DNA of 15,330 nucleotides, from assembly GCA_047618505.1 (NCBI GenBank), contig JBLHLB010000062.1:1-15330 (forward strand). Direction: 5' to 3'. The translations under genes and the position numbers were made by a program. The notes below the pieces were generated by a model. That model did no database searches and was not told the DNA's origin. It saw only the letters and a list, made by a program, of their open reading frames with translations. This DNA comes from JBLHLB01 sp047618505. GTDB taxonomy: Bacteria > Planctomycetota > UBA1135 > GCA-002686595. The number at the start of each line of letters is the position of its first letter. The first letter of the stretch is position 1. Below are positions 8,401 through 15,330 of the stretch, piece by piece.

Positions 8401-9187
8401 CCTCGGAGATGGGCGTGGCGGAGGGCACCAGAACCTCGCCCGTTTTAAGGACAACAATGTCCCCCACGGCGATCTTGCCGGTGATCGCCTTCGCAAAGGC
8501 GTTCTCGGTCTGGTTCTTGCCCTTCTTGACAACGATCGCGTTGTAGAAGCCGCGCAGCAGATCCTGGTCCGTGGAGAGGTTCTCGTCCAGGGCACGCAGG
8601 AGCGTCACCGCCGAGAACTTGCCGGACTGGTCGATCCGAACTGTCAGGATCTCTTTCTTACTGACGTTCAGCTCGATCCAGGAGCCACGCTCCGGGATGA
8701 TCCAGCAGTTGTGCAGCAGGCGATCGGCCGAGGCAGTGTCGACGGAGAAGTCGACGCCCGGCGAACGGTGCAGCTGGCTCACGATCACGCGCTCGGAGCC
8801 GTTGATGATGAACTCACCACCGCCGATCATGATCGGGATCTCGCCCAGGTAAACCTCTTCTTCCACAGGCTCGGGCTTCACCAAGCGCAGCCGAACCTTG
8901 AAGGGGTAACCATAGGTCAAGCGCAGCTTGCGGCACTCGTCAATGGTGTAGCGCGGGCGCCCGAGCTCGTATCCCACGTACTCAAGACACATGGTCTTGT
9001 CGTAGGAGTAGATCGGAAATACTTCACCGAGGAGCCTTTCTAGGCCCTGTTCGCCCCGAGCACTTTGAGCCAGGTCGACCATGAGGAATTCCTCGTAGGC
9101 CAAGCGCTGAATCTCTGTGAGGTTCGGAATTTCGGTGACGTACTTATAGCGCCCGAAGACGCGGACGTTCTCTTTGGTCGCAGTCAT
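5477..9187 (-). CDS. rpoB: DNA-directed RNA polymerase subunit beta
   Basis: Second large subunit of RNA polymerase. The conserved sequence runs from [18 protein letters not shown] near the N-terminus to [17 protein letters not shown] at the C-terminus, 1236 residues in all against 1342 in E. coli. The rifampicin region is residues 450-476 ([15 protein letters not shown]...THERRLSAL). The main drug contacts matching E. coli Gln513, Asp516, His526, Arg529 and Ser531 are kept (456, 459, 469, 472, 474), while Phe514 is Val457. Also visible are [13 protein letters not shown] (503-515) and [20 protein letters not shown] (1151-1170). I chose the ATG at 9187 ([14 protein letters not shown]): an open reading frame continues 36 codons further upstream, but that part looks like translated spacer. 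No strong Shine-Dalgarno precedes either start. It sits 14 nt before rpoC and 430 nt after rplL. Confidence 0.97.
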   Translation of the reverse strand: [1236 protein letters not shown]

Positions 9188-9617
9188 GGGGTCCAGGGGA
9201 GAGAAGGCCGGATAGTGCCGGCGAAGACCGCGGAACGGCGGGTGAGGAAGAGCAGAAGCGGACCGGTGCGGGCCCCGACAGGGCCAGATCGCCAAAGGCT
9301 CGCATCAAAGGCCGGCGGAGTGCACGGCCTAAGGCCAACGGACCTCGTTCCCAGCGGGAGAGGTGTTGGTCTACAGGGGGCGGATTAGCCGCACAGGAGA
9401 CCCGTTGCCGAAGCTTCAGGCATCCAAGTGGAGACGCTTCGAACCCGGAGCGCACACACCTGAGCGCACGGGCCCAGGGGGCCTGTGTGCTCGGGAGAAT
9501 ACGTTCCGGGAATCGATCTCGCGCGCAGCCCTAGGGACCTGTCCCGAACCCTGAGGGCAAGGACAGGAACGATAAATTCTGACGTGCGAGGGGCGAGGCT
9601 CAAGAGGTCCAGCGGGA
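9188..9617 (-). other. 430-nt non-coding rplL-rpoB spacer with hairpins
   Basis: No open frame here resembles a protein, and no tRNA is present. Two hairpins stand out. At 9538-9567, about 50 nt after the rplL stop, a 7-bp stem (CCTGTCC/GGACAGG) is capped by an inner CCC/GGG stem. At 9462-9492 a 14-pair hairpin is complete with two G-U pairs if read on the plus strand, but has two C-A mismatches on the minus strand. Neither is followed by a U-tract. I see no convincing -35/-10 pair; TTGAGC plus an AT-rich stretch near the rplL end is too weak. In E. coli the rplL-rpoB spacer holds an attenuator and an RNase III site, so a similar job is plausible but unproven. Confidence 0.6.
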
Positions 9618-10022
<405 letters not shown>

Positions 10023-10226
10023 CGGAGGATTCTCCAGGGGTGATTCGGCTCCGGAGAGAACCGTGTATCTGTGGTCAGTTAGCAAATGCCCGTGGCGGCG
10101 CCACGGGGTGGACGATTCCGGCACCATGCCCCTTTCGGGACGCTGGCTTCGGAGAGTGCGGGTGCCGAGCCAAGGCTCAACTCCCCCACCCTGTTTCTAG
10201 TTGGATGAGATGCGGGGAAGGGCGGC
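10023..10226 (-). other. rplJ-rplL spacer with a perfect 8-bp hairpin
   Basis: A 204-nt gap with no gene. A perfect stem-loop (CCCGTGGC/GCCACGGG, 3-nt loop) lies at 10089-10107, about 67 nt before the rplL ATG. It is not followed by a U-tract. rplJ and rplL are usually close together, and the cell needs several L7/L12 per L10, so processing or an extra start site here would make sense; neither is demonstrated. Confidence 0.5.
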
Positions 10227-10766
10227 CTAGGCGGCGTCGCCTTCTCCCTCGGAGTCGGCATGCGCCTGAAGCACGCGGGCCAGGGAAGCACCGGGCGCGG
10301 CGAGAATGCCAACAAGGGTCCGGGCCGGAGCAGAGATGACGCTGAGCATCATTGAGCGTAGCTCGTCCTTCGTGGGCAGATCCGCCAAGGCCTTGGCCTC
10401 GTTGGCGTCGAGGAGATTGCCCTCGAGCAAACCTCCGCGGAATTCGATCTTCTTGTCTTTCTTGAAGGAGTCGGACTCCTTGAAGATCTTGGCGGCGTTG
10501 ATCGCGTCTTCGACCGAGCCAGCGACGCAGACGACGTTGCCCTTAAGCACGTCAGCCGGCAGCTCCAGGCCACGTTCCGCAAGAACGATTCGGGCGATTC
10601 GGTTCCGGACCATGCGCAAGCGCACGCCCTTTTCCTCGAGCTTGCCACGCAGGTCTTCGTTCTCTGCCACGGTCAAACCGGCAGCGCCGACGAAGACCAT
10701 GCCATCGGCCCCCTCAAAGCTGTCCTTGAGTTCGCGGGCAATGATCTGATTGATGATATTGGGCAT
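10227..10766 (-). CDS. rplJ: 50S ribosomal protein L10
   Basis: Base of the L7/L12 stalk; it binds 23S rRNA next to L11 and anchors L7/L12 dimers through its C-terminal helix. The 179-residue product keeps the family pattern: an N-terminal domain with VRLRMVRNRIARIVL (48-62), a middle domain with IEFRGGLLEGNLL, and a C-terminal segment (VGILAAPGASLARVLQAHAD) followed by an acidic end. It begins 15 nt after the rplA stop with a strong AGGAGG site, so rplA and rplJ share a transcript here. Because the gap is so short, the long L10-binding leader known from some bacteria cannot lie directly in front of rplJ. Confidence 0.96.
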   Translation of the reverse strand: MPNIINQIIARELKDSFEGADGMVFVGAAGLTVAENEDLRGKLEEKGVRLRMVRNRIARIVLAERGLELPADVLKGNVVCVAGSVEDAINAAKIFKESDSFKKDKKIEFRGGLLEGNLLDANEAKALADLPTKDELRSMMLSVISAPARTLVGILAAPGASLARVLQAHADSEGEGDAA

Positions 10767-10781
10767 GGGAGTTCCTCCTTC

Positions 10782-11468
10782 TTAGTCGCCGTAGACGATC
10801 CATGCGCCCGGCCCCATGGTCGAGCTAACAGAAATCTTGCGGAAGAACGGACCCTTGACCGCGGAGGGCCGCAGGGTCGTCACGTGATCGAGAAAGGCCT
10901 TGAGGTTCTCTTCAAGGTCCTCCACGGGGAAGGAACGCTTGCCGACGGGCGCGTGCACGTTGCCGCCGGGGTCCGTGCGAAACTCGACCTTACCGGCCTT
11001 GAATTCCTGGACAGCCTTGGCGACATCGGGCGTGACGGTTCCAGACTTCGGGCTAGGCATCTTGCCCTGGGGACCCAGGACTTTGCCGAGCTTGCCGACA
11101 TGTCTCATCATGTCGGGGCTAGCGATGACTACGTCGAAGTCCATGAATCCGCCCTGGATTTTCTCGGCCAAGTCGCCACTGCCAACGATGTCGGCACCGG
11201 CGGCTTCAGCGGCCGCGGCCTTGTCACCCTCGGCGAAGACAACGATTTTGATCTCCTTGCCCAGGCCCTTGGGCAGCGAAACTGCACCGCGGACGAGTTG
11301 ATCCGTCTTTCGGGGGTCAATACCCAGCTTGATGACGACGTCGATAGTCTCATCAAACTTGGGGGCGGGGAGTGACTGTATCAGCGAGAGGGCCTCGCGC
11401 GGCTCGTACTGGCGCGCTCGGTCCAACCGTGTTACGGCCTCCTGGTATCGCTTACTGCGCTTCACCAT
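10782..11468 (-). CDS. rplA: 50S ribosomal protein L1
   Basis: L1 forms the mobile stalk at the E site and in many bacteria represses its own operon by binding the mRNA leader. The 228-residue product has the normal length and motifs: KFDETIDVVIKLGIDPRKTD (37-56), VRGAVSLPKGLGK, the domain II segment with DMMRHVGKLGKVLGPQGKMP, and the C-terminal GKRSFPVEDLEENLKAF. AAGGA sits 7 nt upstream of the ATG. It follows rplK after 139 nt, a wide gap for this pair, and leads into rplJ after 15 nt. Confidence 0.97.
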   Translation of the reverse strand: MVKRSKRYQEAVTRLDRARQYEPREALSLIQSLPAPKFDETIDVVIKLGIDPRKTDQLVRGAVSLPKGLGKEIKIVVFAEGDKAAAAEAAGADIVGSGDLAEKIQGGFMDFDVVIASPDMMRHVGKLGKVLGPQGKMPSPKSGTVTPDVAKAVQEFKAGKVEFRTDPGGNVHAPVGKRSFPVEDLEENLKAFLDHVTTLRPSAVKGPFFRKISVSSTMGPGAWIVYGD

Positions 11469-11607
11469 TGGATGGTCCTTGGGGCTATGCTGGTGGCCAT
11501 TAGGCCTCGGGGGGATACTGCGAGTCTGTGGCTTCGATCGCGTGCTGGAAGCACCCGATCAGGAACCGACAACGTCCGAATCACTGCGACTCGGGCCGTC
11601 AACGTCG
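11469..11607 (-). other. rplK-rplA spacer with two hairpins
   Basis: No gene. A hairpin at 11536-11560 has nine pairs (GATCG/CGATC and GTGC/GCAC) split by one G-G mismatch, with a TTCCA loop. At 11604-11619 a perfect 6-bp stem (GTCGTC/GACGAC, 4-nt loop) spans the rplK stop codon. Either could take part in L1 feedback control or in processing; I cannot match them to a known L1 site by eye. Confidence 0.4.
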
Positions 11608-12033
11608 TCAATCGACGACTTCGATTCCGGCGGACCTCGCGGTCCCCTCGATGATTCGGGACGCGTGCTCGATGTTGCGCGCGTTCAGGTCGTTCATCTT
11701 CAATTCGGCGATCTCCGCTACTTGTGCGCGGGTGACCTTACCGACAATTTCGTGCCCCACCATGCCGGCGCCCTTTTCGAGCTTCGCGGCCTTCTTGAGA
11801 AGCACAGATGCGGGCGGCGACTTCAGGATGAAGTCGAAGCTGCGATCGGCGTAGACCGAGATCTCAACGGGGATGATAAGCCCCATTTGATCGCGGGTCT
11901 TGTCGTTGAACTCCTTTACGAAGCCAGCGATGTTGACGCCATGGGCGCCCAGTGCGGGACCGACCGGCGGAGCGGGTGTCGCTTTGCCGGCGGGGCACTG
12001 GAGCTTAATCTTGGCGACTGCTACCTTAGCCAT
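11608..12033 (-). CDS. rplK: 50S ribosomal protein L11
   Basis: L11 binds the GTPase-associated region of 23S rRNA at the stalk base. The 141-residue product matches the family from MAKVAVAKIKLQCPAGKA through the proline switch PAPPVGPALG (20-29, with Pro22 and Pro26, the thiostrepton-related prolines) to the C-terminal rRNA-binding domain (VGKVTRAQVAEIAELKMNDL). No Shine-Dalgarno is visible before the ATG, whose upstream sequence is C-rich; the start is set by family alignment. It lies 110 nt after nusG and 139 nt before rplA. Confidence 0.98.
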   Translation of the reverse strand: MAKVAVAKIKLQCPAGKATPAPPVGPALGAHGVNIAGFVKEFNDKTRDQMGLIIPVEISVYADRSFDFILKSPPASVLLKKAAKLEKGAGMVGHEIVGKVTRAQVAEIAELKMNDLNARNIEHASRIIEGTARSAGIEVVD

Positions 12034-12143
12034 TACAGGATGGGGGTGTTTCGTGCGTGATCCCGTCGTCTTCGATGACGTCGGTCCTACGCTGTGGTTT
12101 GTGTTTGAGAAGTGAGAGTCGGTGTGCGGTTACCCGTAGGCAA
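12034..12143 (-). other. nusG-rplK spacer; candidate rplKA leader hairpin
   Basis: 110 nt without a gene. A stem-loop at 12063-12084 has seven pairs (CCG and CGTC against GACG and CGG) with one A-A mismatch and a 6-nt loop. Position just in front of rplK fits the usual place of L1 feedback control, but the sequence alone does not show an L1-binding motif I can vouch for. Confidence 0.35.
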
Positions 12144-12695
12144 TCACATCGGCTCCACCTCCCAGTACTCGAGCTCGACAGGTGTCGGGCGTCCGAAAAT
12201 TGTAACCGTTACCTTGATCGTGCCCTTGTCGGGGTTGACCTCTTCCACTACGCCGTCGAAGCCGTCGAAGGCTCCAGACTTGATCTTGACCATGTCGCCC
12301 TTGCCCATGCTGATGGCGACCTGGGGCCGCTCCTCAGAATCGGACATACGCGCCAGGATGCCAGCGACCTGGGCCTCCTCGATGGCAGTCGCCCCGCCGC
12401 GGGTACCGAGGAAGTCCCCGAAGCCGGGCGTATCCCGCATGGTCGAGCGGGCATCTACTGTGCGTGGCGCCTCGGGCTCCTCTAGGTCCGCTTGGACCAT
12501 CAGGTACCCGGGGTAGAGTTTCTTGGAGACGATGCGGCGCTTGCCGTTCTTCAGCTCGGTCACGCGCTCGAAGGGCACGAGGATCTGCGGAATCACATCC
12601 TGCAGCCCCTTGACCTGAATGCGATTCTCAAGCTGTTTGCGGACCGAGTCCTCACGACCCGATTGGCAGCGCACGAAGTACCACTTGTGTCCCAT
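12144..12695 (-). CDS. nusG: Transcription termination/antitermination factor NusG
   Basis: NusG rides on RNA polymerase (beta' clamp) and contacts Rho or ribosomal S10. The 183-residue protein has the N-terminal NGN domain starting KWYFVRCQSGREDSVRKQLE, with VPFERVTELKNGKRRIVSKKLYPGYLMVQ, and a C-terminal KOW domain (about 130-183: GDMVKIKSGAFDGFDGVVEE). The usual segment between them is altered, with TPGFGDFLGTRGGATAI. Its ATG overlaps the secE TAA by one base (TAATG), and a GGAGG site lies 9 nt upstream inside the end of secE, which points to coupled translation. Confidence 0.97.
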   Translation of the reverse strand: MGHKWYFVRCQSGREDSVRKQLENRIQVKGLQDVIPQILVPFERVTELKNGKRRIVSKKLYPGYLMVQADLEEPEAPRTVDARSTMRDTPGFGDFLGTRGGATAIEEAQVAGILARMSDSEERPQVAISMGKGDMVKIKSGAFDGFDGVVEEVNPDKGTIKVTVTIFGRPTPVELEYWEVEPM

Positions 12696-13126
12696 TAGGC
12701 ACTTCCTCCATAGAGAAGCCGGTCGACGAGGCTGTGCAGAACCCAGTCGGTTCCCGCCAGGAAGAAGCCCAGGATCACCACGCTGATGATGACGACGATC
12801 GAAGAGTTGATCACGTCCTCCAGAGTGGGCCAGGTGACCTTCTTTAGCTCGCCCTCGGTATCGATCAGGGTGTCCGCAACCTTCGGACGCTCCAGATAAC
12901 GGTTCAGAACGAAAACCAGCACGACCAAAAGGCCCAAGCTGATCAGGAACGCCCCCGTGATATCGATCCCGACAATAGGGATGCGCCAGTCCTTGATGTT
13001 GTTCATCAAAGAGTCATAGCCCGACAGAATGCTGTGCAGCCAGCTGGCGCCGAACAAGCAAAGGAGAGCCAACGACCAGAACGCAAACATGCGCGCATGC
13101 CGTCCTTGCTCACTCCTGTATGCCAT
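12695..13126 (-). CDS. secE: Preprotein translocase subunit SecE
   Basis: SecE clamps SecY in the inner-membrane translocon. The 143-residue protein is the long, three-helix type: hydrophobic segments at about 13-34, 51-74 and 106-126. The family signature ELKKVTWPT is at 93-101, forming the cytoplasmic amphipathic helix before the last membrane helix. Many bacteria have a short one-helix SecE, so the extra two helices are notable though also known from E. coli. A GGAAGG stretch lies about 11 nt before the ATG. Its place just before nusG is the conserved arrangement. Confidence 0.95.
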   Translation of the reverse strand: MAYRSEQGRHARMFAFWSLALLCLFGASWLHSILSGYDSLMNNIKDWRIPIVGIDITGAFLISLGLLVVLVFVLNRYLERPKVADTLIDTEGELKKVTWPTLEDVINSSIVVIISVVILGFFLAGTDWVLHSLVDRLLYGGSA

Positions 13127-13301
13127 GGGTTCGTTTCCTTCCTGTTCGCGCTAAGGCGCTTGATGCTACGACGGCGCCAAAAAGCGCCCTGCCAATTTAG
13201 ACGCCCCAAAGGGGCCCCTTCTCCGCCCCAACGCCCAAAGGACGCCAGAACTCCCAACACCTCGCTCAAGGCCCAGGGACCTAGCCGCGAAGCTCGCTTC
13301 T
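13127..13301 (-). other. tuf-secE spacer without tRNA-Trp or rpmG
   Basis: Many bacteria have tRNA-Trp and/or rpmG between tuf and secE; I read this stretch on both strands and find neither. It contains small G/C hairpins (GCCCC/GGGGC with a 3-nt loop near 13202-13214, GGCGC/GCGCC near 13172-13187) and the 12-bp palindrome AAGGGGCCCCTT. I see no good -35/-10 pair for secE. Confidence 0.55.
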
Positions 13302-13339
13302 GTCTCGACGCCGTCAGGCGTCGAACCAAAAACATCGGA
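13302..13339 (-). repeat. Palindromic intergenic repeat, single copy after tuf
   Basis: Same family as the array after rpsL. On the minus strand it reads TCCGATGTTTTTGG, then a perfect 8-bp stem (TCGACGCC/GGCGTCGA, 13305-13324) with loop TGAC, then GAC. It carries the CGA/TCG version of the stem, like the distal rpsL copy. It follows directly after the large tuf-end inverted repeat. Confidence 0.85.
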
Positions 13340-13343
13340 TCAG

Positions 13344-13393
13344 CGAGTAGTGCTTGATGTTGGGGAGGGGCTGCCCCTCCCCAACATCAAGCA

Positions 13394-13400
<7 letters not shown>
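13344..13400 (-). terminator. Perfect 27-bp inverted repeat containing the tuf stop codon
   Basis: Positions 13344-13370 and 13374-13400 are exact inverted copies with only a 3-nt loop. The last Glu codon and the TAG stop of tuf (13394-13396) lie at the base of the 5' arm, and the arm top is G/C-rich (GGGGAGGGG). A run of five T follows about 12 nt downstream on the minus strand, leading into the palindromic repeat at 13302-13339. The stem is far longer than usual intrinsic terminators and the T-run is not adjacent, so terminator is the most likely but not a certain reading. Confidence 0.6.
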
Positions 13401-14614
<1,214 letters not shown>

Positions 14615-14855
14615 CTGATTACCTGAGGTTTGTTGGACGACACCGCCCAGGGAGGCGACGGGCCCCCGTGGACAAGTTGCCCTGGTTCGTTGCGTGCGAG
14701 CGATGCGCTCGCCGGGTTAGCGCCAGGGAATAGTGACCCTGAGCCAGAATTAGAATCCCCCCTGCACGCCAGGCGCACAGAGGTTGAATGTTGCAGCTAT
14801 TGCCTACTGCCGTCAGGACCAAGAACGAGATCAGCCAACGCAGGCGACAAGGAAA
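14615..14855 (-). other. tRNA-Thr to tuf leader with alternative stems
   Basis: 241 nt with no gene. Three 6-nt segments can pair in two exclusive ways: 14680-14685 (CCAGGG on the minus strand) is complementary to both 14723-14728 and 14647-14652. The first pairing encloses a perfect 7-bp hairpin (GCGAGCG/CGCTCGC, 14696-14712); the second encloses a small stem at 14658-14669. A lone -10-like TCTAAT occurs near 14751-14756 without a matching -35 box. Alternative folding could modulate tuf, but this is inference. Confidence 0.45.
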
Positions 14856-14930
<75 letters not shown>

Positions 14931-15043
14931 TTCCGAACCCGCCCAGGGGAATAACCCCCCAGCGATCTCATCCAAAACGAAACTCCCCCTGGCCCCCCAT
15001 CACTGAGCAGCAAGCGAGAACAGCCAGCGAGCGTTAGCCTCAA
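14931..15043 (-). other. tRNA-Gly to tRNA-Thr spacer, proximal part
   Basis: No gene. The segment is G-rich on the minus strand and can form a 7-bp CCAGGGG/CCCCTGG pairing over a ~36-nt loop. The rest of the spacer is the tandem repeat at 15044-15160. I see no promoter for tRNA-Thr, so it is probably read through from tRNA-Gly or further upstream. Confidence 0.4.
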
Positions 15044-15160
15044 GTCTCAACGCCGTCAGGCCTTGATCCTCAACAAGCCTCAAGTCTCAACGCCGTCAGG
15101 CCTTGATCCTCAACAAGCCTCAAGTCTCAACGCCGTCAGGCGTTGAACCAATAAGCATGG
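15044..15160 (-). repeat. Three tandem copies of the palindromic repeat after tRNA-Gly
   Basis: The 40-bp unit is identical in 15041-15080 and 15081-15120, and a third, diverged unit runs to 15160, touching the CCA end of tRNA-Gly. Hairpins are at 15047-15066, 15087-15106 and 15127-15146 with loop TGAC (minus strand). The tRNA-proximal copy has the intact CAACGCC/GGCGTTG stem; the two identical copies each carry one G-G mismatch. The lead-in GCTTATTGGTTC of the intact copy matches the one after tuf (GTTTTTGGTTC). Confidence 0.85.
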
Positions 15161-15231
15161 AGCGGGCGATGGGAATCGAACCCACGCGTTCAGCTTGGAA
15201 GGCTGACGTTCTACCATTGAACTACGCCCGC
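15158..15231 (-). tRNA. tRNA-Gly(UCC)
   Basis: Full cloverleaf on the minus strand: acceptor GCGGGCG/CGCCCGC, D-arm GTTC/GAAC, anticodon stem TCAGC/GCTGA with loop CTTCCAA (anticodon UCC, DNA TCC), T-arm GTGGG/CCCAT with TTCGATT loop, discriminator U and encoded CCA (15158-15160). It is the first gene in transcription order in this window; 15232-15330 upstream shows no promoter I trust. Gly-Thr-tuf order matches the tRNA-tufB operon of other bacteria. Confidence 0.97.
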
Positions 15232-15330
15232 CACTCGGCTCAGCGCAAAGCTCAGCCAGAAAGGCTTCCGCCCCCCAGCCACAACCCACGCTACTCTGCT
15301 CAACGGGTCCCCGATCGCGCGCACTTCTGC

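Noticed and set aside
9188..9295. N-terminal extension of RpoB to the ATG at 9295
   Set aside because: The 36 extra residues resemble translated spacer and are not part of the RpoB family; neither start has a good Shine-Dalgarno.
9437..9449. TTCGAA-containing T-arm-like sequence in the rplL-rpoB spacer
   Set aside because: No acceptor, D-arm or anticodon stem at the required distances.
10023..10127. N-terminal extension of L7/L12 to the ATG at 10127
   Set aside because: L7/L12 proteins begin at the dimerisation helix; the ATG at 10022 has GGAG at good spacing and gives the normal length.
13127..13343. Expected tRNA-Trp or rpmG between tuf and secE
   Set aside because: Read on both strands; no cloverleaf and no L33-like Cys-rich short frame.
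14751..14756. TCTAAT as a tuf promoter -10 box
   Set aside because: No acceptable -35 element at 15-19 nt upstream.

Overview
The window is a housekeeping gene block, and every recognisable gene lies on the minus strand. In transcription order (right to left) it runs tRNA-Gly(UCC), tRNA-Thr(GGU), tuf, secE, nusG, rplK, rplA, rplJ, rplL, rpoB, rpoC, rpsL. This is the classic bacterial tRNA-tufB / secE-nusG / rplKAJL-rpoBC cluster joined to the first gene of the str operon. DNA is roughly 60% GC. RpoB and RpoC read most like Planctomycetota proteins: RpoB begins its conserved part with [18 protein letters not shown] and carries [20 protein letters not shown], and RpoC has an IRSWSYGEVKKPETINYRTY start. 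That taxon is an inference from remembered family sequences, not a search.

Layout. Positions 1-259 hold the region downstream of rpsL, with three tandem copies of a hairpin repeat (88-239); nothing is recognised in 1-87. rpsL is at 260-634, preceded by a 319-nt structured leader with a good sigma70-type promoter. rpoC (954-5462) and rpoB (5477-9187) are 14 nt apart. A 430-nt non-coding spacer separates rpoB from rplL (9618-10022). rplJ, rplA, rplK, nusG and secE follow up to 13126. tuf is at 13394-14614, and the two tRNA genes are at 14856-14930 and 15158-15231. Spacing is uneven: secE/nusG, rplA/rplJ and rpoB/rpoC are tightly coupled, whereas rplK/rplA, nusG/rplK, rplJ/rplL and rplL/rpoB are split by 110-430 nt of hairpin-rich sequence.

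The genes work as a unit: EF-Tu and tRNAs for elongation, SecE for the translocon, NusG for transcription elongation, L11/L1/L10/L7-L12 for the ribosomal stalks, the two large RNA polymerase subunits, and S12 for decoding.

The most unusual content is intergenic. A short palindromic repeat (stem RACGCC / GGCGTY, loop TGAC) occurs seven times in 15 kb, always just 3' of a minus-strand gene (rpsL, tuf, tRNA-Gly), and its stem shows compensatory changes. In addition, the stop codons of tuf and rpsL are buried inside perfect inverted repeats (27 bp and 13 bp, each with a 3-nt loop) that immediately precede this repeat. Together they look like a composite gene-end element. Other points are a natural Arg at S12 position 88, where Lys-to-Arg is a known streptomycin-resistance change, and a ~100-residue Ala/Pro/Glu tail on RpoC.
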